From Spirosoma lacussanchae (GTDB lineage Bacteria; Bacteroidota; Bacteroidia; Cytophagales; Spirosomataceae): 64,000 bases of DNA. Both the position numbers and the translations under genes were made by a program. The first letter of the stretch is position 1. Every line of letters begins with the position of its first letter. This document shows, one piece after another, positions 43,201 through 52,280 of this stretch. Below the pieces are notes generated by a model. That model ran no database searches and was not told where the DNA came from. It was given only the letters and a program-made list of their open reading frames with translations. The DNA lies in assembly GCF_005870035.1 (NCBI RefSeq), contig NZ_SWJG01000001.1, positions 124,001-188,000 of the forward strand. The letters run 5' to 3'.

Positions 43201-43725
43201 ATGACCAAATCAGACATTGCCATCATGCCCCAATTCTTCGACCGGTATATCAACCTGGCCGATGATATTGACCTGCTGACCGCCCTTTTCCAACCCGCTA
43301 CGTTCGACGGGCTGATTCCGGCCGAAACCCTACTGGCACTCGGAGACCAGGTTTACGCACCTGGCAAATGGACAGTTCGGGATATTGTTCAGCACGTTAT
43401 CGACAACGAGCGTATTATGTCGTATCGGGCCATGCGATTTGCGCGGAACGACAAAACGCCCCTGCCAGGCTACGACGAAGAACTGTTCGGCCAGCAGGCC
43501 AACGCCAACCGCCGGTCGCTGTCGTCGTTGCTGGATGAGTTTGCGCTTGTCCGGCAGTCGAGCCTGGCCTTGTTCAGGAGCTTTGACGACGAGGCTCTGC
43601 AACGTACGGGTGTTTGTTACAACCAGACCATCTCATCGCTGGCACTTGGGTTCGTCCTGGTGGGTCATGCGCTGCACCACGCCCGCATCATCCAGGAACG
43701 GTACGTGCCGCTGCTGACTAAATAG
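43201..43725 (+). CDS. DinB family protein
   Basis: A 174-residue four-helix protein of the DinB/YfiT superfamily. The three metal-ligand histidines are recognisable: one in VQHVIDNERI and two in GHALHHARII. These proteins bind a divalent metal and often act as thiol-dependent transferases in stress or detoxification. No partner gene is evident. ATG 43201 is preceded by a TAAGTTTA element (about 43170), a possible weak -7 box within the inverted repeat. Confidence 0.88.
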   Translation: MTKSDIAIMPQFFDRYINLADDIDLLTALFQPATFDGLIPAETLLALGDQVYAPGKWTVRDIVQHVIDNERIMSYRAMRFARNDKTPLPGYDEELFGQQANANRRSLSSLLDEFALVRQSSLALFRSFDDEALQRTGVCYNQTISSLALGFVLVGHALHHARIIQERYVPLLTK

Positions 43726-43818
43726 CTACAATAAAGAGCCAATCGGCGCTCCAGAGCCACTTATCGTACCATTCAGTCGACCAAAATTTGTACTTTAGCC
43801 GGACTATCAAAACCGGCT

Positions 43819-46047
43819 ATGCTGAACCGAACACTTCTTCTTGTTTTTCTGACTGCGCAGGTCGCTCTGGGCCAGACAAAGACCAAAATTACCGTTACCG
43901 ACATTACCCGCATCAGGCAGGTATCGGGTATCGAATTATCGCCGGATGGGAAGCGGGCGGTCTATACGCTTACCACGACCGAGCCTGCCACCGAAGCCAA
44001 CGAATACGATTACCGAACCCACATCTACCTAACCGGCCTCCAGCCCGGCGATACTAAAGCCCTGACGCGCGGCAACGAGTCGGCCCGCCAGCCGGTATGG
44101 TCGCCCGATGGTCGGTACGTGGCGTTCTCACGAACCGTAAAAGGCAAGAGCCAGGTATTCGTTATGCCGATGGATGGGGGAGAGGCCTACCAGCTCACCA
44201 GCCTGCCCTACGGCGCTTCGGGACCGATGTGGTCGCCGGATGGTAAACGGATCGCTTTTTCATCGACCGTGACGATGGCCGAGATGCTGAAAGACTCGTT
44301 GCTGAACCCGGGCCGTAAAACCCCCGCCTGGTCGCTCGAGAAGCCTGGCTTCCGGACCAACGACTTCGTTAAGACTGATCCGAAAACGAAACCCAACCCC
44401 GACGGGTCGCTGGCCGAAATCCGGGCCTACCTCAACAAAGATGTGGAGGATAAAAAAGCGAAGGTCATTAACCGACTCAACTTTCAGGGCGAATCGACAA
44501 CGGAGCCGGATCTGAGTTTCACGCATATGTACGTCATCGATGTACGCGAAGGAGCTACCCCCAAACCCCTGACGCGCGGCTTTGCCTCCGTACAGGCCGG
44601 CACCTGGCTCCCGGGTGGGCAGGGCTTGCTGGCCGTTACCGACCGCGACTCGACCCGCCACCCCGACCGGGAGCAGGATAACGCTATTGTGTTTATTCCG
44701 GCCGATGGGTCGGGTAACCGTACTACCGTACTGGCCGAAGCAGGCAAAAGCTACGGCTCGCCCGATGTATCGCCCGATGGCCGGACGCTGGCGTTTCTGG
44801 TCAGCGCATCAGAAGGGGTCAATTTCGGGCAGATCGGCCTGGCTACCCTCAGCGGTAACCAGGCGTCGGATGTTCGGCTCGTTACCTTCGACCGCGCCCC
44901 CGGCAGCCTGACCTGGTCGGTGACTCCGGCCGGCCGGAAAGGCGCTGCCGCCACCGCCGTGCTGTACTTCACCGCATCGTCGAACGGCGGTACCCCGCTG
45001 TACCGGCTCGACCCATCTACCCGGCAAGTAACCCAGCTGTCGGACTTCGACAGTGGCGTTACCTATTTTGACGTGGCCGGCAACCAGCTGGTATACGCCA
45101 AAACCGAAGTGGCTAACCCCTCAGAATTGTACAAGGCAGAAGTTGGCAGCGGTAGTAGCCGAACGACCGGCACGCCAACACTGGCGGGTGTCAAACTGAC
45201 GAGCCATAATGACTGGGTAGCGCAACGGCAGCTGAGCGTTCCGGAAAAACGTACCTACAAGAACTCGCTCGGGCAAACCGTCGATTACTGGATTATGAAG
45301 CCCAGCCAGCTGGAAGCCAACAAAAAATACCCGCTGCTGCTGAATATGCACGGCGGTCCAACGGCCATGTGGGGACCGGGCGAAGCATCTATGTGGCACG
45401 AATTCCAGTACATGTGCGCGCAGGGCTACGGGGTCGTTTACGCCAATCCGCGCGGATCGGGTGGGTACGGGCTGAACTTCCAGCGGGCCAACATCAAAGA
45501 TTGGGGCACCGGGCCCGCCGAAGACGTGCTGGCGGCTGTCACCGACGCGGCCCGCGAAGCCTGGGTCGACACCGCCCGGCAGGTGATTACGGGTGGCTCA
45601 TACGCTGGTTACCTCACCGCCTGGATTGTTGGGCACGATAACCGGTTTAAAGCCGCGTTTGCGCAGCGGGGCGTTTATGATCTGACTACCTTTCTGGGCG
45701 AGGGTAATGCCTGGCGGCTCATTCCGAACTATTTCGCCTACCCCTGGACACCCGAAGCCAAAGTACTGGATGCCAACTCACCTTACACCTTCGTGCAGAA
45801 TATTCGCACACCGCTGCTGATCAAGCACGGCGAAAACGATCTGCGTACGGGTATCATTCAGTCGGAGATGATGTACAAGAGTCTGAAAATTCTGGGTCGC
45901 CCGGTCGAGTATGTGCGTATGCCCGGCGCTACCCACGAGCTGAGCCGAACCGGCAACGTGCGGCAGCGCATCGACCGGCTGCTGCGTATCTATGAGTTCT
46001 TTGAGCGATACGTTGGGCCTGATGCGCAGGGGCTGACGCAGAAGTAA
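43819..46047 (+). CDS. S9 family peptidase (prolyl oligopeptidase/acylaminoacyl peptidase type)
   Basis: A 742-residue exported serine peptidase with a signal peptide of about 19 residues. The first 430 residues are a TolB-like propeller with repeats such as QPVWSPDGRYVAFS and GPMWSPDGKRIAFSS. The C-terminal alpha/beta hydrolase has nucleophile Ser594 in GGSYAGY, the Asp in HGENDLRT and the His in PGATHELSR. The nucleophile elbow has Ala where many relatives have Gly (GGSYGG). It probably degrades peptides in the periplasm, alongside the S46 and M1 enzymes of this window. Confidence 0.93.
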   Translation: MLNRTLLLVFLTAQVALGQTKTKITVTDITRIRQVSGIELSPDGKRAVYTLTTTEPATEANEYDYRTHIYLTGLQPGDTKALTRGNESARQPVWSPDGRYVAFSRTVKGKSQVFVMPMDGGEAYQLTSLPYGASGPMWSPDGKRIAFSSTVTMAEMLKDSLLNPGRKTPAWSLEKPGFRTNDFVKTDPKTKPNPDGSLAEIRAYLNKDVEDKKAKVINRLNFQGESTTEPDLSFTHMYVIDVREGATPKPLTRGFASVQAGTWLPGGQGLLAVTDRDSTRHPDREQDNAIVFIPADGSGNRTTVLAEAGKSYGSPDVSPDGRTLAFLVSASEGVNFGQIGLATLSGNQASDVRLVTFDRAPGSLTWSVTPAGRKGAAATAVLYFTASSNGGTPLYRLDPSTRQVTQLSDFDSGVTYFDVAGNQLVYAKTEVANPSELYKAEVGSGSSRTTGTPTLAGVKLTSHNDWVAQRQLSVPEKRTYKNSLGQTVDYWIMKPSQLEANKKYPLLLNMHGGPTAMWGPGEASMWHEFQYMCAQGYGVVYANPRGSGGYGLNFQRANIKDWGTGPAEDVLAAVTDAAREAWVDTARQVITGGSYAGYLTAWIVGHDNRFKAAFAQRGVYDLTTFLGEGNAWRLIPNYFAYPWTPEAKVLDANSPYTFVQNIRTPLLIKHGENDLRTGIIQSEMMYKSLKILGRPVEYVRMPGATHELSRTGNVRQRIDRLLRIYEFFERYVGPDAQGLTQK

Positions 46048-46053
46048 TGACCT

Positions 46054-46088
46054 GGCCACGGATCGATGTTGTCCGTGGCCTTTTGTTT
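46054..46088 (+). terminator. Terminator of the S9 peptidase gene
   Basis: GGCCACGGA (46054-46062) pairs with TCCGTGGCC (46072-46080), followed by TTTTGTTT. Confidence 0.85.
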
Positions 46089-46113
46089 ATTAACAACTGA
46101 ATCTCAACCGACA

Positions 46114-46986
46114 ATGAAAAACAACCTCTTTTTCGTCATGTGGCTGGTAACCAGCGCTAGCCTCTACGCCCAGCCAACGACCGATTCGACCCGGGTGACG
46201 AAGGCCCGCTGGCGTACTACGCGCCTGACCCGGCACCTCCGCTGGCAGGAAGCGCAGTTCGACAGTTTGTTTGGGTCAAAACAGAATGTCAACCTGGTGG
46301 TGCTCAAGAACCGACGCCGACGGCCGGTCGTAGCGTTCGGATCGGCGGGCGATAGCCTGAAGCCAACGAGCTGGTTCGGGAAGCGGGATCGGGCGCTGGT
46401 AGCGCTGAACGGGACGTTCTTCGATGTGAAACAGGGCGGCTCGGTCGATCTGATCAAAATAGACGGACGGCTTATAGACACTACCCGGCTGTCGGGCAAG
46501 AGCATGCCCGAGCATCAGCAGTCGGCCATCGTGATTGACCGAAACCGGGTGCGCATCGTACACGGCGGTAACCAGCCCGGCTGGGATCGCCAGCTGCCCG
46601 ACGAGAACGTAATGACAACCGGCCCGCTGCTGCTCCAGAACGGCCAGCCGCATCCGCTGGCGAAGAATGCCTTTAACGACAATCGCCATCCGCGTACCTG
46701 CCTGTGCCTGGGCCCCGGCCGACGGCTGGTGCTGGCCACGGTCGACGGGCGCAACGCTAACGCACAGGGGATGAACCTCCACGAGCTGACCCGGCTGATG
46801 CGCTGGCTCGGCTGCCGCGACGCGATCAATCTGGACGGGGGCGGCTCAACGACGCTCTGGCTCCAGCCCGATTTGCCGGGAGTAAAGCAGGTGTCCGAAC
46901 AGGGCGTTGTGAACTATCCGTCAGACAGTAAGCAGTGGATTCATACCGGCGAACGGGCCGTTAGTAACGTAATTCTGATCCGGTAA
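46114..46986 (+). CDS. Phosphodiester glycosidase (NAGPA domain) family protein
   Basis: A 290-residue exported protein with a signal peptide ending near LYAQ. The NAGPA/DUF2233 fold is marked by ALVALNGTFFDVKQGGSV, ENVMTTGPLLLQNGQ, and the active-site block AINLDGGGSTTLW. Relatives remove N-acetylglucosamine from phosphodiester-linked glycans (the mammalian uncovering enzyme) or act on bacterial glycans. ATG 46114 is chosen over an upstream in-frame start at 46066, which falls in the preceding terminator. Confidence 0.9.
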   Translation: MKNNLFFVMWLVTSASLYAQPTTDSTRVTKARWRTTRLTRHLRWQEAQFDSLFGSKQNVNLVVLKNRRRRPVVAFGSAGDSLKPTSWFGKRDRALVALNGTFFDVKQGGSVDLIKIDGRLIDTTRLSGKSMPEHQQSAIVIDRNRVRIVHGGNQPGWDRQLPDENVMTTGPLLLQNGQPHPLAKNAFNDNRHPRTCLCLGPGRRLVLATVDGRNANAQGMNLHELTRLMRWLGCRDAINLDGGGSTTLWLQPDLPGVKQVSEQGVVNYPSDSKQWIHTGERAVSNVILIR

Positions 46987-47070
46987 ACCGCATACTCAAA
47001 AGGGTGAGGAACAGGTTACCTTATTTTCCTACGTTTATGGGAAATAAGGTAGCTCAATCACACAAATGCG

Positions 47071-47733
47071 ATGAAAACGGTTTATGTTCTGGCCTGCTTT
47101 CTCCTGACGGCGGTAGCCGCCATCGGCCAAAAAATTGCGAATGACAATACCCTGAGCGTCAAGGTCGATGGGAAAGACTATACGACGCAGCCCCGCCGGA
47201 TTCGGGTCGGCAACTACTGGTGGGTTACGGCCAACGCCGTCAAACCCGACAAATCGCTTCGCATCTGGCTCGGCACGTTCGACCGGCGCGATGCGCTCGA
47301 GTCCGGCACCTACCTGGTCGTTGATGCCGATAAGCCCGACACCAAGGAGAATCGACAGAAATACGAAGACTTCGGCAAGTATAAAGGCATTGCCATCGTC
47401 AAATACGTCGAAGAAACCCGTGAGCCCCGCATGGAGTACCACGTGGGTAAGTCGCAGAATAACGACGAAACCATCCAGGTCAAACTCGGCACCGACGGGT
47501 TTCTGGAGGCCACGTTCAGCGGTAAGCTGGCCGGCACCTACTGGAAAGAAAAAGCCACGGCTACGGTCTTCGGCGGTATGGGCCGGTTGATCAACAAGAT
47601 GGAAGATAAAGCCATTACCAAAGCATCGGGCTATGATTCTGACATCGACCCCGAAGGAAACGGCTACAAGAAGCAGGACAAAAAAGACGAGATCGTACTA
47701 ACCGACGGTAAAGTCCGCCTGAAAGTCAACTAG
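47071..47733 (+). CDS. Secreted protein of unknown function
   Basis: A 220-residue protein with a signal peptide of about 18 residues (cleavage near AIGQ). The mature part is strand-rich and charged: LSVKVDGKDYTTQPRRIRVGNYWWVTANA, a GTYLVVDADKPDT turn, and a QVKLGTDGFLEATFSGKLAGTYWKE pair reminiscent of small Bacteroidota beta-sandwich lipoproteins. No cysteine lipobox and no enzymatic motif is seen. The C-terminus is Lys/Asp-rich. No family is recognised. It is monocistronic, with a hairpin terminator downstream. Confidence 0.75.
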   Translation: MKTVYVLACFLLTAVAAIGQKIANDNTLSVKVDGKDYTTQPRRIRVGNYWWVTANAVKPDKSLRIWLGTFDRRDALESGTYLVVDADKPDTKENRQKYEDFGKYKGIAIVKYVEETREPRMEYHVGKSQNNDETIQVKLGTDGFLEATFSGKLAGTYWKEKATATVFGGMGRLINKMEDKAITKASGYDSDIDPEGNGYKKQDKKDEIVLTDGKVRLKVN

Positions 47734-47787
47734 CCCGCTGGCCGGCACCGTGGAGCCAGACGCTGCAATTCAAAAGACCTCTGTTCC

Positions 47788-47828
47788 GTGAAAACAGCCC
47801 GTACCCGCGCGTTACGGGCTGTTTTCAC
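47788..47828. terminator. Terminator after the secreted unknown
   Basis: GTGAAAACAGCCCGTA (47788-47803) pairs perfectly over 16 bp with 47813-47828. The A- and T-rich outer parts of the arms can serve either strand. Confidence 0.8.
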
Positions 47829-47887
47829 AACCAACCTCGCTAACTTGCGGTTACCCGATTGACTGACCATGCACATAGGGTCAGCCG

Positions 47888-48586
47888 ATGGATGTTGTTA
47901 TGAGTGAGAAACGCAGGCTGGAAGCCATTCAGGACGCGCCGAAATTCCGTTTCTGGAAAAGCCAGATGGAAAATAACGGGCTGAAAATAAACGAGGTAAA
48001 AGACTTTTACGTCCGCCACCGCCACAACGGCGAAGTGCTGTTTGCCATGCTGGAGGTAGATGCCGACACCCCCGAGGGCGACAAGATTCCGCCCGCCCTG
48101 TTTCTGAAAGGCCACGCAGCCTCGGTGCTGGTATGCCTGATCGACCAGGACACCCGCGAAAAATTTGTGGTACTGGTCCGCCAGCGACGCATCTCCGACG
48201 GCTCGCATACCTACGAACACCCGGCCGGTATGGTCGATGCCGACGACGCCCCCGATGAGGTAGCTGCCCGGGAACTGGGCGAGGAAATTGGGCTGGAAGC
48301 TACAGCCGCCGACCTGACCAAACTGAACCCCCGGCTCTGGTTTCCCAGCACCGGCACCAGCGACGAGGCCATGCATTTCTTCTACATCGAGCGCGAGCTG
48401 CCCCGCGATCAGATCATGGCTTTCCACCACAAAGACATGGGTAACGCATCGGAGTTTGAGCGGATCACCACGGCGGTGACCACCCTGCCCGAAGCGCATA
48501 AGCTGGTCAACAATGTAAACGGCCTGCTGATCCATTTTCTATACCTCCAGCACGTCGGCGACTACGAGACCATGAAGCTGTTGTAA
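47888..48586 (+). CDS. NUDIX hydrolase
   Basis: A 232-residue member of the ADP-ribose pyrophosphatase-like NUDIX group. The NUDIX box starts at GMVDADDAP and continues VAARELGEEIGL. Compared with G-x5-E-x7-R-E-U-x-E-E-x-G it is intact except that the first Glu is Asp. The N-terminal strand-rich part (FRFWKSQMENNGLKI, FYVRHRHNGEVLFAMLEV) matches longer family members. It probably hydrolyses ADP-ribose or a related nucleoside diphosphate sugar. ATG 47888 or 47900 may be the start. Confidence 0.88.
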   Translation: MDVVMSEKRRLEAIQDAPKFRFWKSQMENNGLKINEVKDFYVRHRHNGEVLFAMLEVDADTPEGDKIPPALFLKGHAASVLVCLIDQDTREKFVVLVRQRRISDGSHTYEHPAGMVDADDAPDEVAARELGEEIGLEATAADLTKLNPRLWFPSTGTSDEAMHFFYIERELPRDQIMAFHHKDMGNASEFERITTAVTTLPEAHKLVNNVNGLLIHFLYLQHVGDYETMKLL

Positions 48587-48628
48587 AGAATTTCCGGGTC
48601 GGGGTTGCGCTCTAGTCGACTAATCTAT

Positions 48629-48636
48629 TATATTTG
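48629..48636 (+). promoter_or_regulatory. Promoter of tRNA-Arg (-33 TTG, -7 TATATTTG)
   Basis: TATATTTG is a perfect -7 match 24 bases before the tRNA, with a TTG at 48605-48607 and a 21-base spacer, close to the Bacteroidota arrangement. It is the best-formed promoter seen in the window. Confidence 0.6.
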
Positions 48637-48659
48637 CACTCCCAAACCGGGGATTATAG

Positions 48660-48731
48660 GCTTCCGTAGTTCAATGGATAGAATTTCGGTTTCCGGTACC
48701 GACGATAGGGGTTCGAGTCCCTTCGGGAGCA
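48660..48731 (+). tRNA. tRNA-Arg (anticodon CCG)
   Basis: A 72-base tRNA folds cleanly. The acceptor stem GCTTCCG pairs with CGGGAGC (one G-T). The D arm is GTTC/GAAT, the anticodon stem TCGGT/ACCGA encloses loop TTCCGGT with anticodon CCG, and the T arm is AGGGG-TTCGAGT-CCCTT. The discriminator is A and CCA is not encoded. It reads the Arg codon CGG, which is frequent in this genome. It has its own promoter and terminator. Confidence 0.95.
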
Positions 48732-48737
48732 CAAGCC

Positions 48738-48776
48738 GCAAAACCCGCCGACACAATCGGCGGGTTTTGCTTTTTT
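48738..48776 (+). terminator. Terminator of tRNA-Arg
   Basis: GCAAAACCCGCCGA pairs perfectly with TCGGCGGGTTTTGC around CACAA, followed by six T's. Confidence 0.95.
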
Positions 48777-48835
48777 CCGGTCTTGTCACTACGGGTATAT
48801 TCCCGAAACAGAACAAAGATTTCCTGCTTTCGTTT

Positions 48836-48843
48836 TATTTTTG
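48836..48843 (+). promoter_or_regulatory. Putative -7 promoter element for fadD
   Basis: TATTTTTG matches TAnnTTTG and lies 27 bases before the ATG at 48871. No clear -33 box. Confidence 0.45.
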
Positions 48844-48870
48844 TTGAACTACCAAATAAGCCCACTTCAC

Positions 48871-50577
48871 ATGGATACGCAGTCAACAGAAATAACAGCA
48901 TACCCCTGGCGTCGCTTTTACCCGAAAGGCGTACCCCATGAGATAAATCCTGATGCCTACCCGTCTTTGGGGGCTATGATGGAGGAAGCGTTCCGGAAAT
49001 TTGCCGACCGACCGGCCTATGCCTGTATGGGTAAGCAGATTACGTTTGCCGAACTCGATAAGCTATCGCTGCAGTTTGCGTCGTTTTTGCAGAATGACCT
49101 CGGTTTGCAGAAGGGCGATCGAATTGCTATTCAGATGCCCAATACGCTGCAATACCCCGTAGCTATGTTCGGGGCGCTGCGGGCCGGCCTGGCGGTGGTA
49201 AACACCAACCCGCTCTATACCCCCCGCGAAATGCAGCATCAGTTTAAGGATTCGGGCGCCAAAGCCATTGTGATCCTAACCAATTTTGCGGCTAACCTGG
49301 AAAAGATTCTCGACAAAACCGACATCAAACACGTTGTCGTAACGAGTTTGGGCGATCTGCTGGGCTTCCCCAAGAAACAGATTGTGAACGCGGTGGTGAA
49401 ATACGTCAAGAAGCTGGTGCCACCCTTCAGTCTGTCCACGGCTATTTCGTTTGGCGATGCGCTGAGCCGAGGCCGTCGGCAGCCGTTCCGGCCGGTCGAT
49501 GTCAGGAATACGGATATGGCTTTTGTGCAGTACACGGGCGGCACTACGGGCGTTTCGAAAGGGGCTGTGCTGACCCATCGGAATATTATCTCGAACGTAG
49601 AATGTCAGCACGTCTGGATGGCGCCCGGCAACGTACCCGATGGGCAGGGAATCATCGTGGCGGCTCTGCCCCTTTATCATGTCTATGCCCTGACAACCAA
49701 CGCGTTGGCAGCTTTGAAAAGTGGGGCTATGAACCTGCTCATCACGAACCCCCGCGATCTGAACGCCTTTATCGACGACCTCAAAAAATACAAGGTTACG
49801 GCCTTTACGGGGGTTAACACGCTCTACAACGGCCTGCTGAATCACCCGCGTATTGGCGAGGTAGACTGGAGTCGGCTGAGCGTAACCTCGGCGGGCGGTA
49901 TGGCGCTGCAAACGGTGGTTGCCGAACGCTGGGCCAAGCTGACCGGTAACACCCCCTGCGAAGGCTACGGCCTCACCGAAACCTCACCCGTGCTGTCGTC
50001 GAACCCGATCGATGGGTCGGTGCGCGTCGGTACGATCGGGATTCCCTGGCCCAGCACCGAGATGAAAATCATTCGCGAAGACGGTACCGACGCACCGATG
50101 GGCGAACCCGGCGAAATTGTGGCGCGGGGACCGCAGGTGTTCAGCGGGTATTACAACCGACCCGAAGAAACAGCCAAGTCGATGCTGAACGGCTGGTTCA
50201 AAACCGGCGATGTGGGCGTGATGAACGAAGATGGGTTCTTCAAAATCGTTGACCGGAAAAAAGACATGATTCTGGTGTCGGGTTTCAACGTATACCCCAA
50301 CGAGATCGAAGACGTAGTAGCTCAGTGTCCCGGCGTGATGGAGGTAGCCTGTATTGGTGTGCCCGACGCAAAATCGACCGAAGTGGTCAAGATTTTCGTG
50401 GTCCGGAAAGACCCGGCCCTGACCGCCGAAACCATAAAAGCGTACTGCCGCGAGAACCTGACGCCCTATAAAGTGCCGAGGATGATTGAGTTCCGCGATG
50501 AGCTGCCGAAGTCGAACGTTGGCAAGATCCTGCGCCGTCCGCTGCGCGATGAAGAAATGGCCAAACAGGCCAAATAA
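48871..50577 (+). CDS. fadD: Long-chain fatty acid-CoA ligase
   Basis: A 568-residue ANL-superfamily enzyme that activates fatty acids with ATP and CoA. The AMP-binding motif is YTGGTTGVSKG (from Tyr221), followed by the linker region GYGLTETSPVLSSNP and the hinge motif DRKKDMILVSGFNVYPNE. The C-terminal catalytic Lys lies in LPKSNVGKILRR. The length and motif set match FadD rather than acetyl-CoA synthetase. It stands alone with its own promoter element and terminator. ATG 48871 is preferred to TTG 48841, which overlaps the -7 box. Confidence 0.94.
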   Translation: MDTQSTEITAYPWRRFYPKGVPHEINPDAYPSLGAMMEEAFRKFADRPAYACMGKQITFAELDKLSLQFASFLQNDLGLQKGDRIAIQMPNTLQYPVAMFGALRAGLAVVNTNPLYTPREMQHQFKDSGAKAIVILTNFAANLEKILDKTDIKHVVVTSLGDLLGFPKKQIVNAVVKYVKKLVPPFSLSTAISFGDALSRGRRQPFRPVDVRNTDMAFVQYTGGTTGVSKGAVLTHRNIISNVECQHVWMAPGNVPDGQGIIVAALPLYHVYALTTNALAALKSGAMNLLITNPRDLNAFIDDLKKYKVTAFTGVNTLYNGLLNHPRIGEVDWSRLSVTSAGGMALQTVVAERWAKLTGNTPCEGYGLTETSPVLSSNPIDGSVRVGTIGIPWPSTEMKIIREDGTDAPMGEPGEIVARGPQVFSGYYNRPEETAKSMLNGWFKTGDVGVMNEDGFFKIVDRKKDMILVSGFNVYPNEIEDVVAQCPGVMEVACIGVPDAKSTEVVKIFVVRKDPALTAETIKAYCRENLTPYKVPRMIEFRDELPKSNVGKILRRPLRDEEMAKQAK

Positions 50578-50580
50578 AAG

Positions 50581-50623
50581 AAACAGGGGTTTAGCACCGG
50601 TCTGGTTGGCTAAACCCCTGTTT
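50581..50623. terminator. Bidirectional terminator between fadD and the LytTR gene
   Basis: AAACAGGGGTTTAGC (50581-50595) pairs perfectly over 15 bp with GCTAAACCCCTGTTT (50609-50623). It sits just after both stops. Confidence 0.88.
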
Positions 50624-50624
50624 A

Positions 50625-51077
50625 TTAGGCAACCAGGCGGTTGTTCGATCTGAAGTCGGAGAGGATTCCGAGTTCCTGCTGAAAGCCTTTTACCTGTTTT
50701 ATAAATCGGCTGGCTTTTCGGCGTGATACATCTACACGATGCCCATTGATCAGGCTTACGCTCAACTGCTGCTGGTCAGGGTGGATGCCTTCCAAATACA
50801 GCAGGTTGATGATGTTCTTCTTGTGCGGTCGCACGAATACTTTCGATGAGAGCCGGCTTTCCATCTTCTTCAGCGTCAGCGACACCATGAGCTGGCTGCC
50901 ATCGGCAAAGTGAAAAACGGTGTAATTGCCTTCGCCTTCGAGCCGAACAATCCGATGCATCGGCATTTTTTTGCGGTACCCCCAGAACGGCAGGGTTAAA
51001 TCAGGCATCTCAAATTGACCGGCAATTTCTTCGACATGTGCTTTGGTCAGCGGCTTGGTCAACAAGGTTGATTTCAT
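50625..51077 (-). CDS. Orphan LytTR DNA-binding domain protein
   Basis: A 150-residue regulator consisting essentially of one LytTR domain. The family core IVRLEGEGNYTVFHFADGSQLMVSLTLKKMESRL is followed by FVRPHKKNIINLLYLEG and a basic tail (DVSRRKASRFIKQVKGF). There is no receiver domain and no histidine kinase gene nearby, so how it is switched is unknown. It may bind its own AT-rich upstream region. ATG 51077 is preferred to an in-frame TTG at 51089. Confidence 0.9.
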   Translation of the reverse strand: MKSTLLTKPLTKAHVEEIAGQFEMPDLTLPFWGYRKKMPMHRIVRLEGEGNYTVFHFADGSQLMVSLTLKKMESRLSSKVFVRPHKKNIINLLYLEGIHPDQQQLSVSLINGHRVDVSRRKASRFIKQVKGFQQELGILSDFRSNNRLVA

Positions 51078-51318
51078 AATACTATTCAATAAGATGGTGT
51101 GAATAAATACACAGGATGGTAACGCAAACTGACCTTTCGGTACGTTGCGCCCACACTGTCAAACAAGTTTACACAAAATTCACTGTCAAGCCATTAGCCA
51201 GGGCCAAAATTTATTAAACAAGCCTGGGCTACGAGGTTGCCGCCGGATAGTAACGACATCGGGCGAACTAATTGAGCGGCTTTAGCCTTGACTAGAACAC
51301 AAGAATAAATCAGTTCGC

Positions 51319-52191
51319 ATGGCTACTTTGCTTGATTTGGTCGGTAACACGCCCCTGGTGTCGTTAGATCGCCTGAATCCAAATCCAAACGTACAACTCT
51401 ACGGTAAGCTAGAAGGAAATAACCCCGGCGGCAGTGTGAAAGACCGGGCCGCAGCCAGCATGATTCAGGGGGCGCTGGAACGGGGTGAGCTGAAACCCGG
51501 CATCAAACTCATCGAAGCCACCAGCGGAAATACCGGTATTGCCCTGGCTATGATTGCCCGGCTTTATGATATCGAGATTGAGCTGGTTATGCCCGAAAAC
51601 TCAACCCGCGAACGGGTGCTGACCATGGAAGCTTTCGGCGCCCGTGTGATCCTGACCGAAACCATCGAAGCCGCCCGCGACTATGCCGATGAGCAGGTTC
51701 GGAAAGGGGGGTATTTCATGCTGAATCAGTTTGCCAACCCCGACAACTACCTGGCTCATTACCGGACTACCGGTCCCGAAATCTGGCGCGATACCCAGGG
51801 GCAGGTTACCCACTTCGTTTCGTCGATGGGTACGACCGGCACCATTATGGGTACGTCGCGGTACCTGAAAGAGCAAAACCCGAACGTACAGATTGTTGGC
51901 TGTCAGCCGACGGATGGCTCGTCGATTCCGGGTATCCGAAAATGGCCGGTGGAGTATCTGCCGCGCATTTTTGAGCCGCAGCGTGTGGATCGGGTAATCG
52001 AGGTGTCGGCCGACGATGCGACCGACATGACCCGCAAACTGGCGAATGTAGAAGGGGTCTTTGCCGGGATGAGCAGTGGCGGCTGTGTATGGTCAGCGAT
52101 CCGGCTGGCCGAAGAGCTGGAGTCGGGCATCATTGTCTGCATCATCTGCGACCGGGGCGACCGGTATCTCTCGTCGGGCTTGTTCGGGTAG
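51319..52191 (+). CDS. cysM: Cysteine synthase (CysM-type)
   Basis: A 290-residue PLP enzyme forming cysteine from O-acetylserine or O-phosphoserine and sulfide. The PLP Lys41 lies in [12 protein letters not shown], with the substrate loop [13 protein letters not shown] and phosphate loop [13 protein letters not shown]. The C-terminal end is short, as in CysM/CysK-B relatives, and there are no CBS domains, unlike the enzyme at 22034. The next gene, pyrD, follows after 89 bases with its own -7 element. Confidence 0.92.
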   Translation: MATLLDLVGNTPLVSLDRLNPNPNVQLYGKLEGNNPGGSVKDRAAASMIQGALERGELKPGIKLIEATSGNTGIALAMIARLYDIEIELVMPENSTRERVLTMEAFGARVILTETIEAARDYADEQVRKGGYFMLNQFANPDNYLAHYRTTGPEIWRDTQGQVTHFVSSMGTTGTIMGTSRYLKEQNPNVQIVGCQPTDGSSIPGIRKWPVEYLPRIFEPQRVDRVIEVSADDATDMTRKLANVEGVFAGMSSGGCVWSAIRLAEELESGIIVCIICDRGDRYLSSGLFG

Positions 52192-52267
52192 GCCGGTTTT
52201 GCCGGGCAGGACTGGTAAAAAAGCTGGCTTACCGCCCGGCCTGTTCGTCGGTTGGCCGTAAGTTCGG

Positions 52268-52275
52268 TACCTTTG
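52268..52275 (+). promoter_or_regulatory. Putative -7 promoter element for pyrD
   Basis: TACCTTTG is a perfect TAnnTTTG match six bases before ATG 52281; a TTCG 20 bases upstream may be a degenerate -33 box. It implies an almost leaderless mRNA, or translation from the slightly later start. Confidence 0.4.
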
Positions 52276-52280
52276 TAGCT

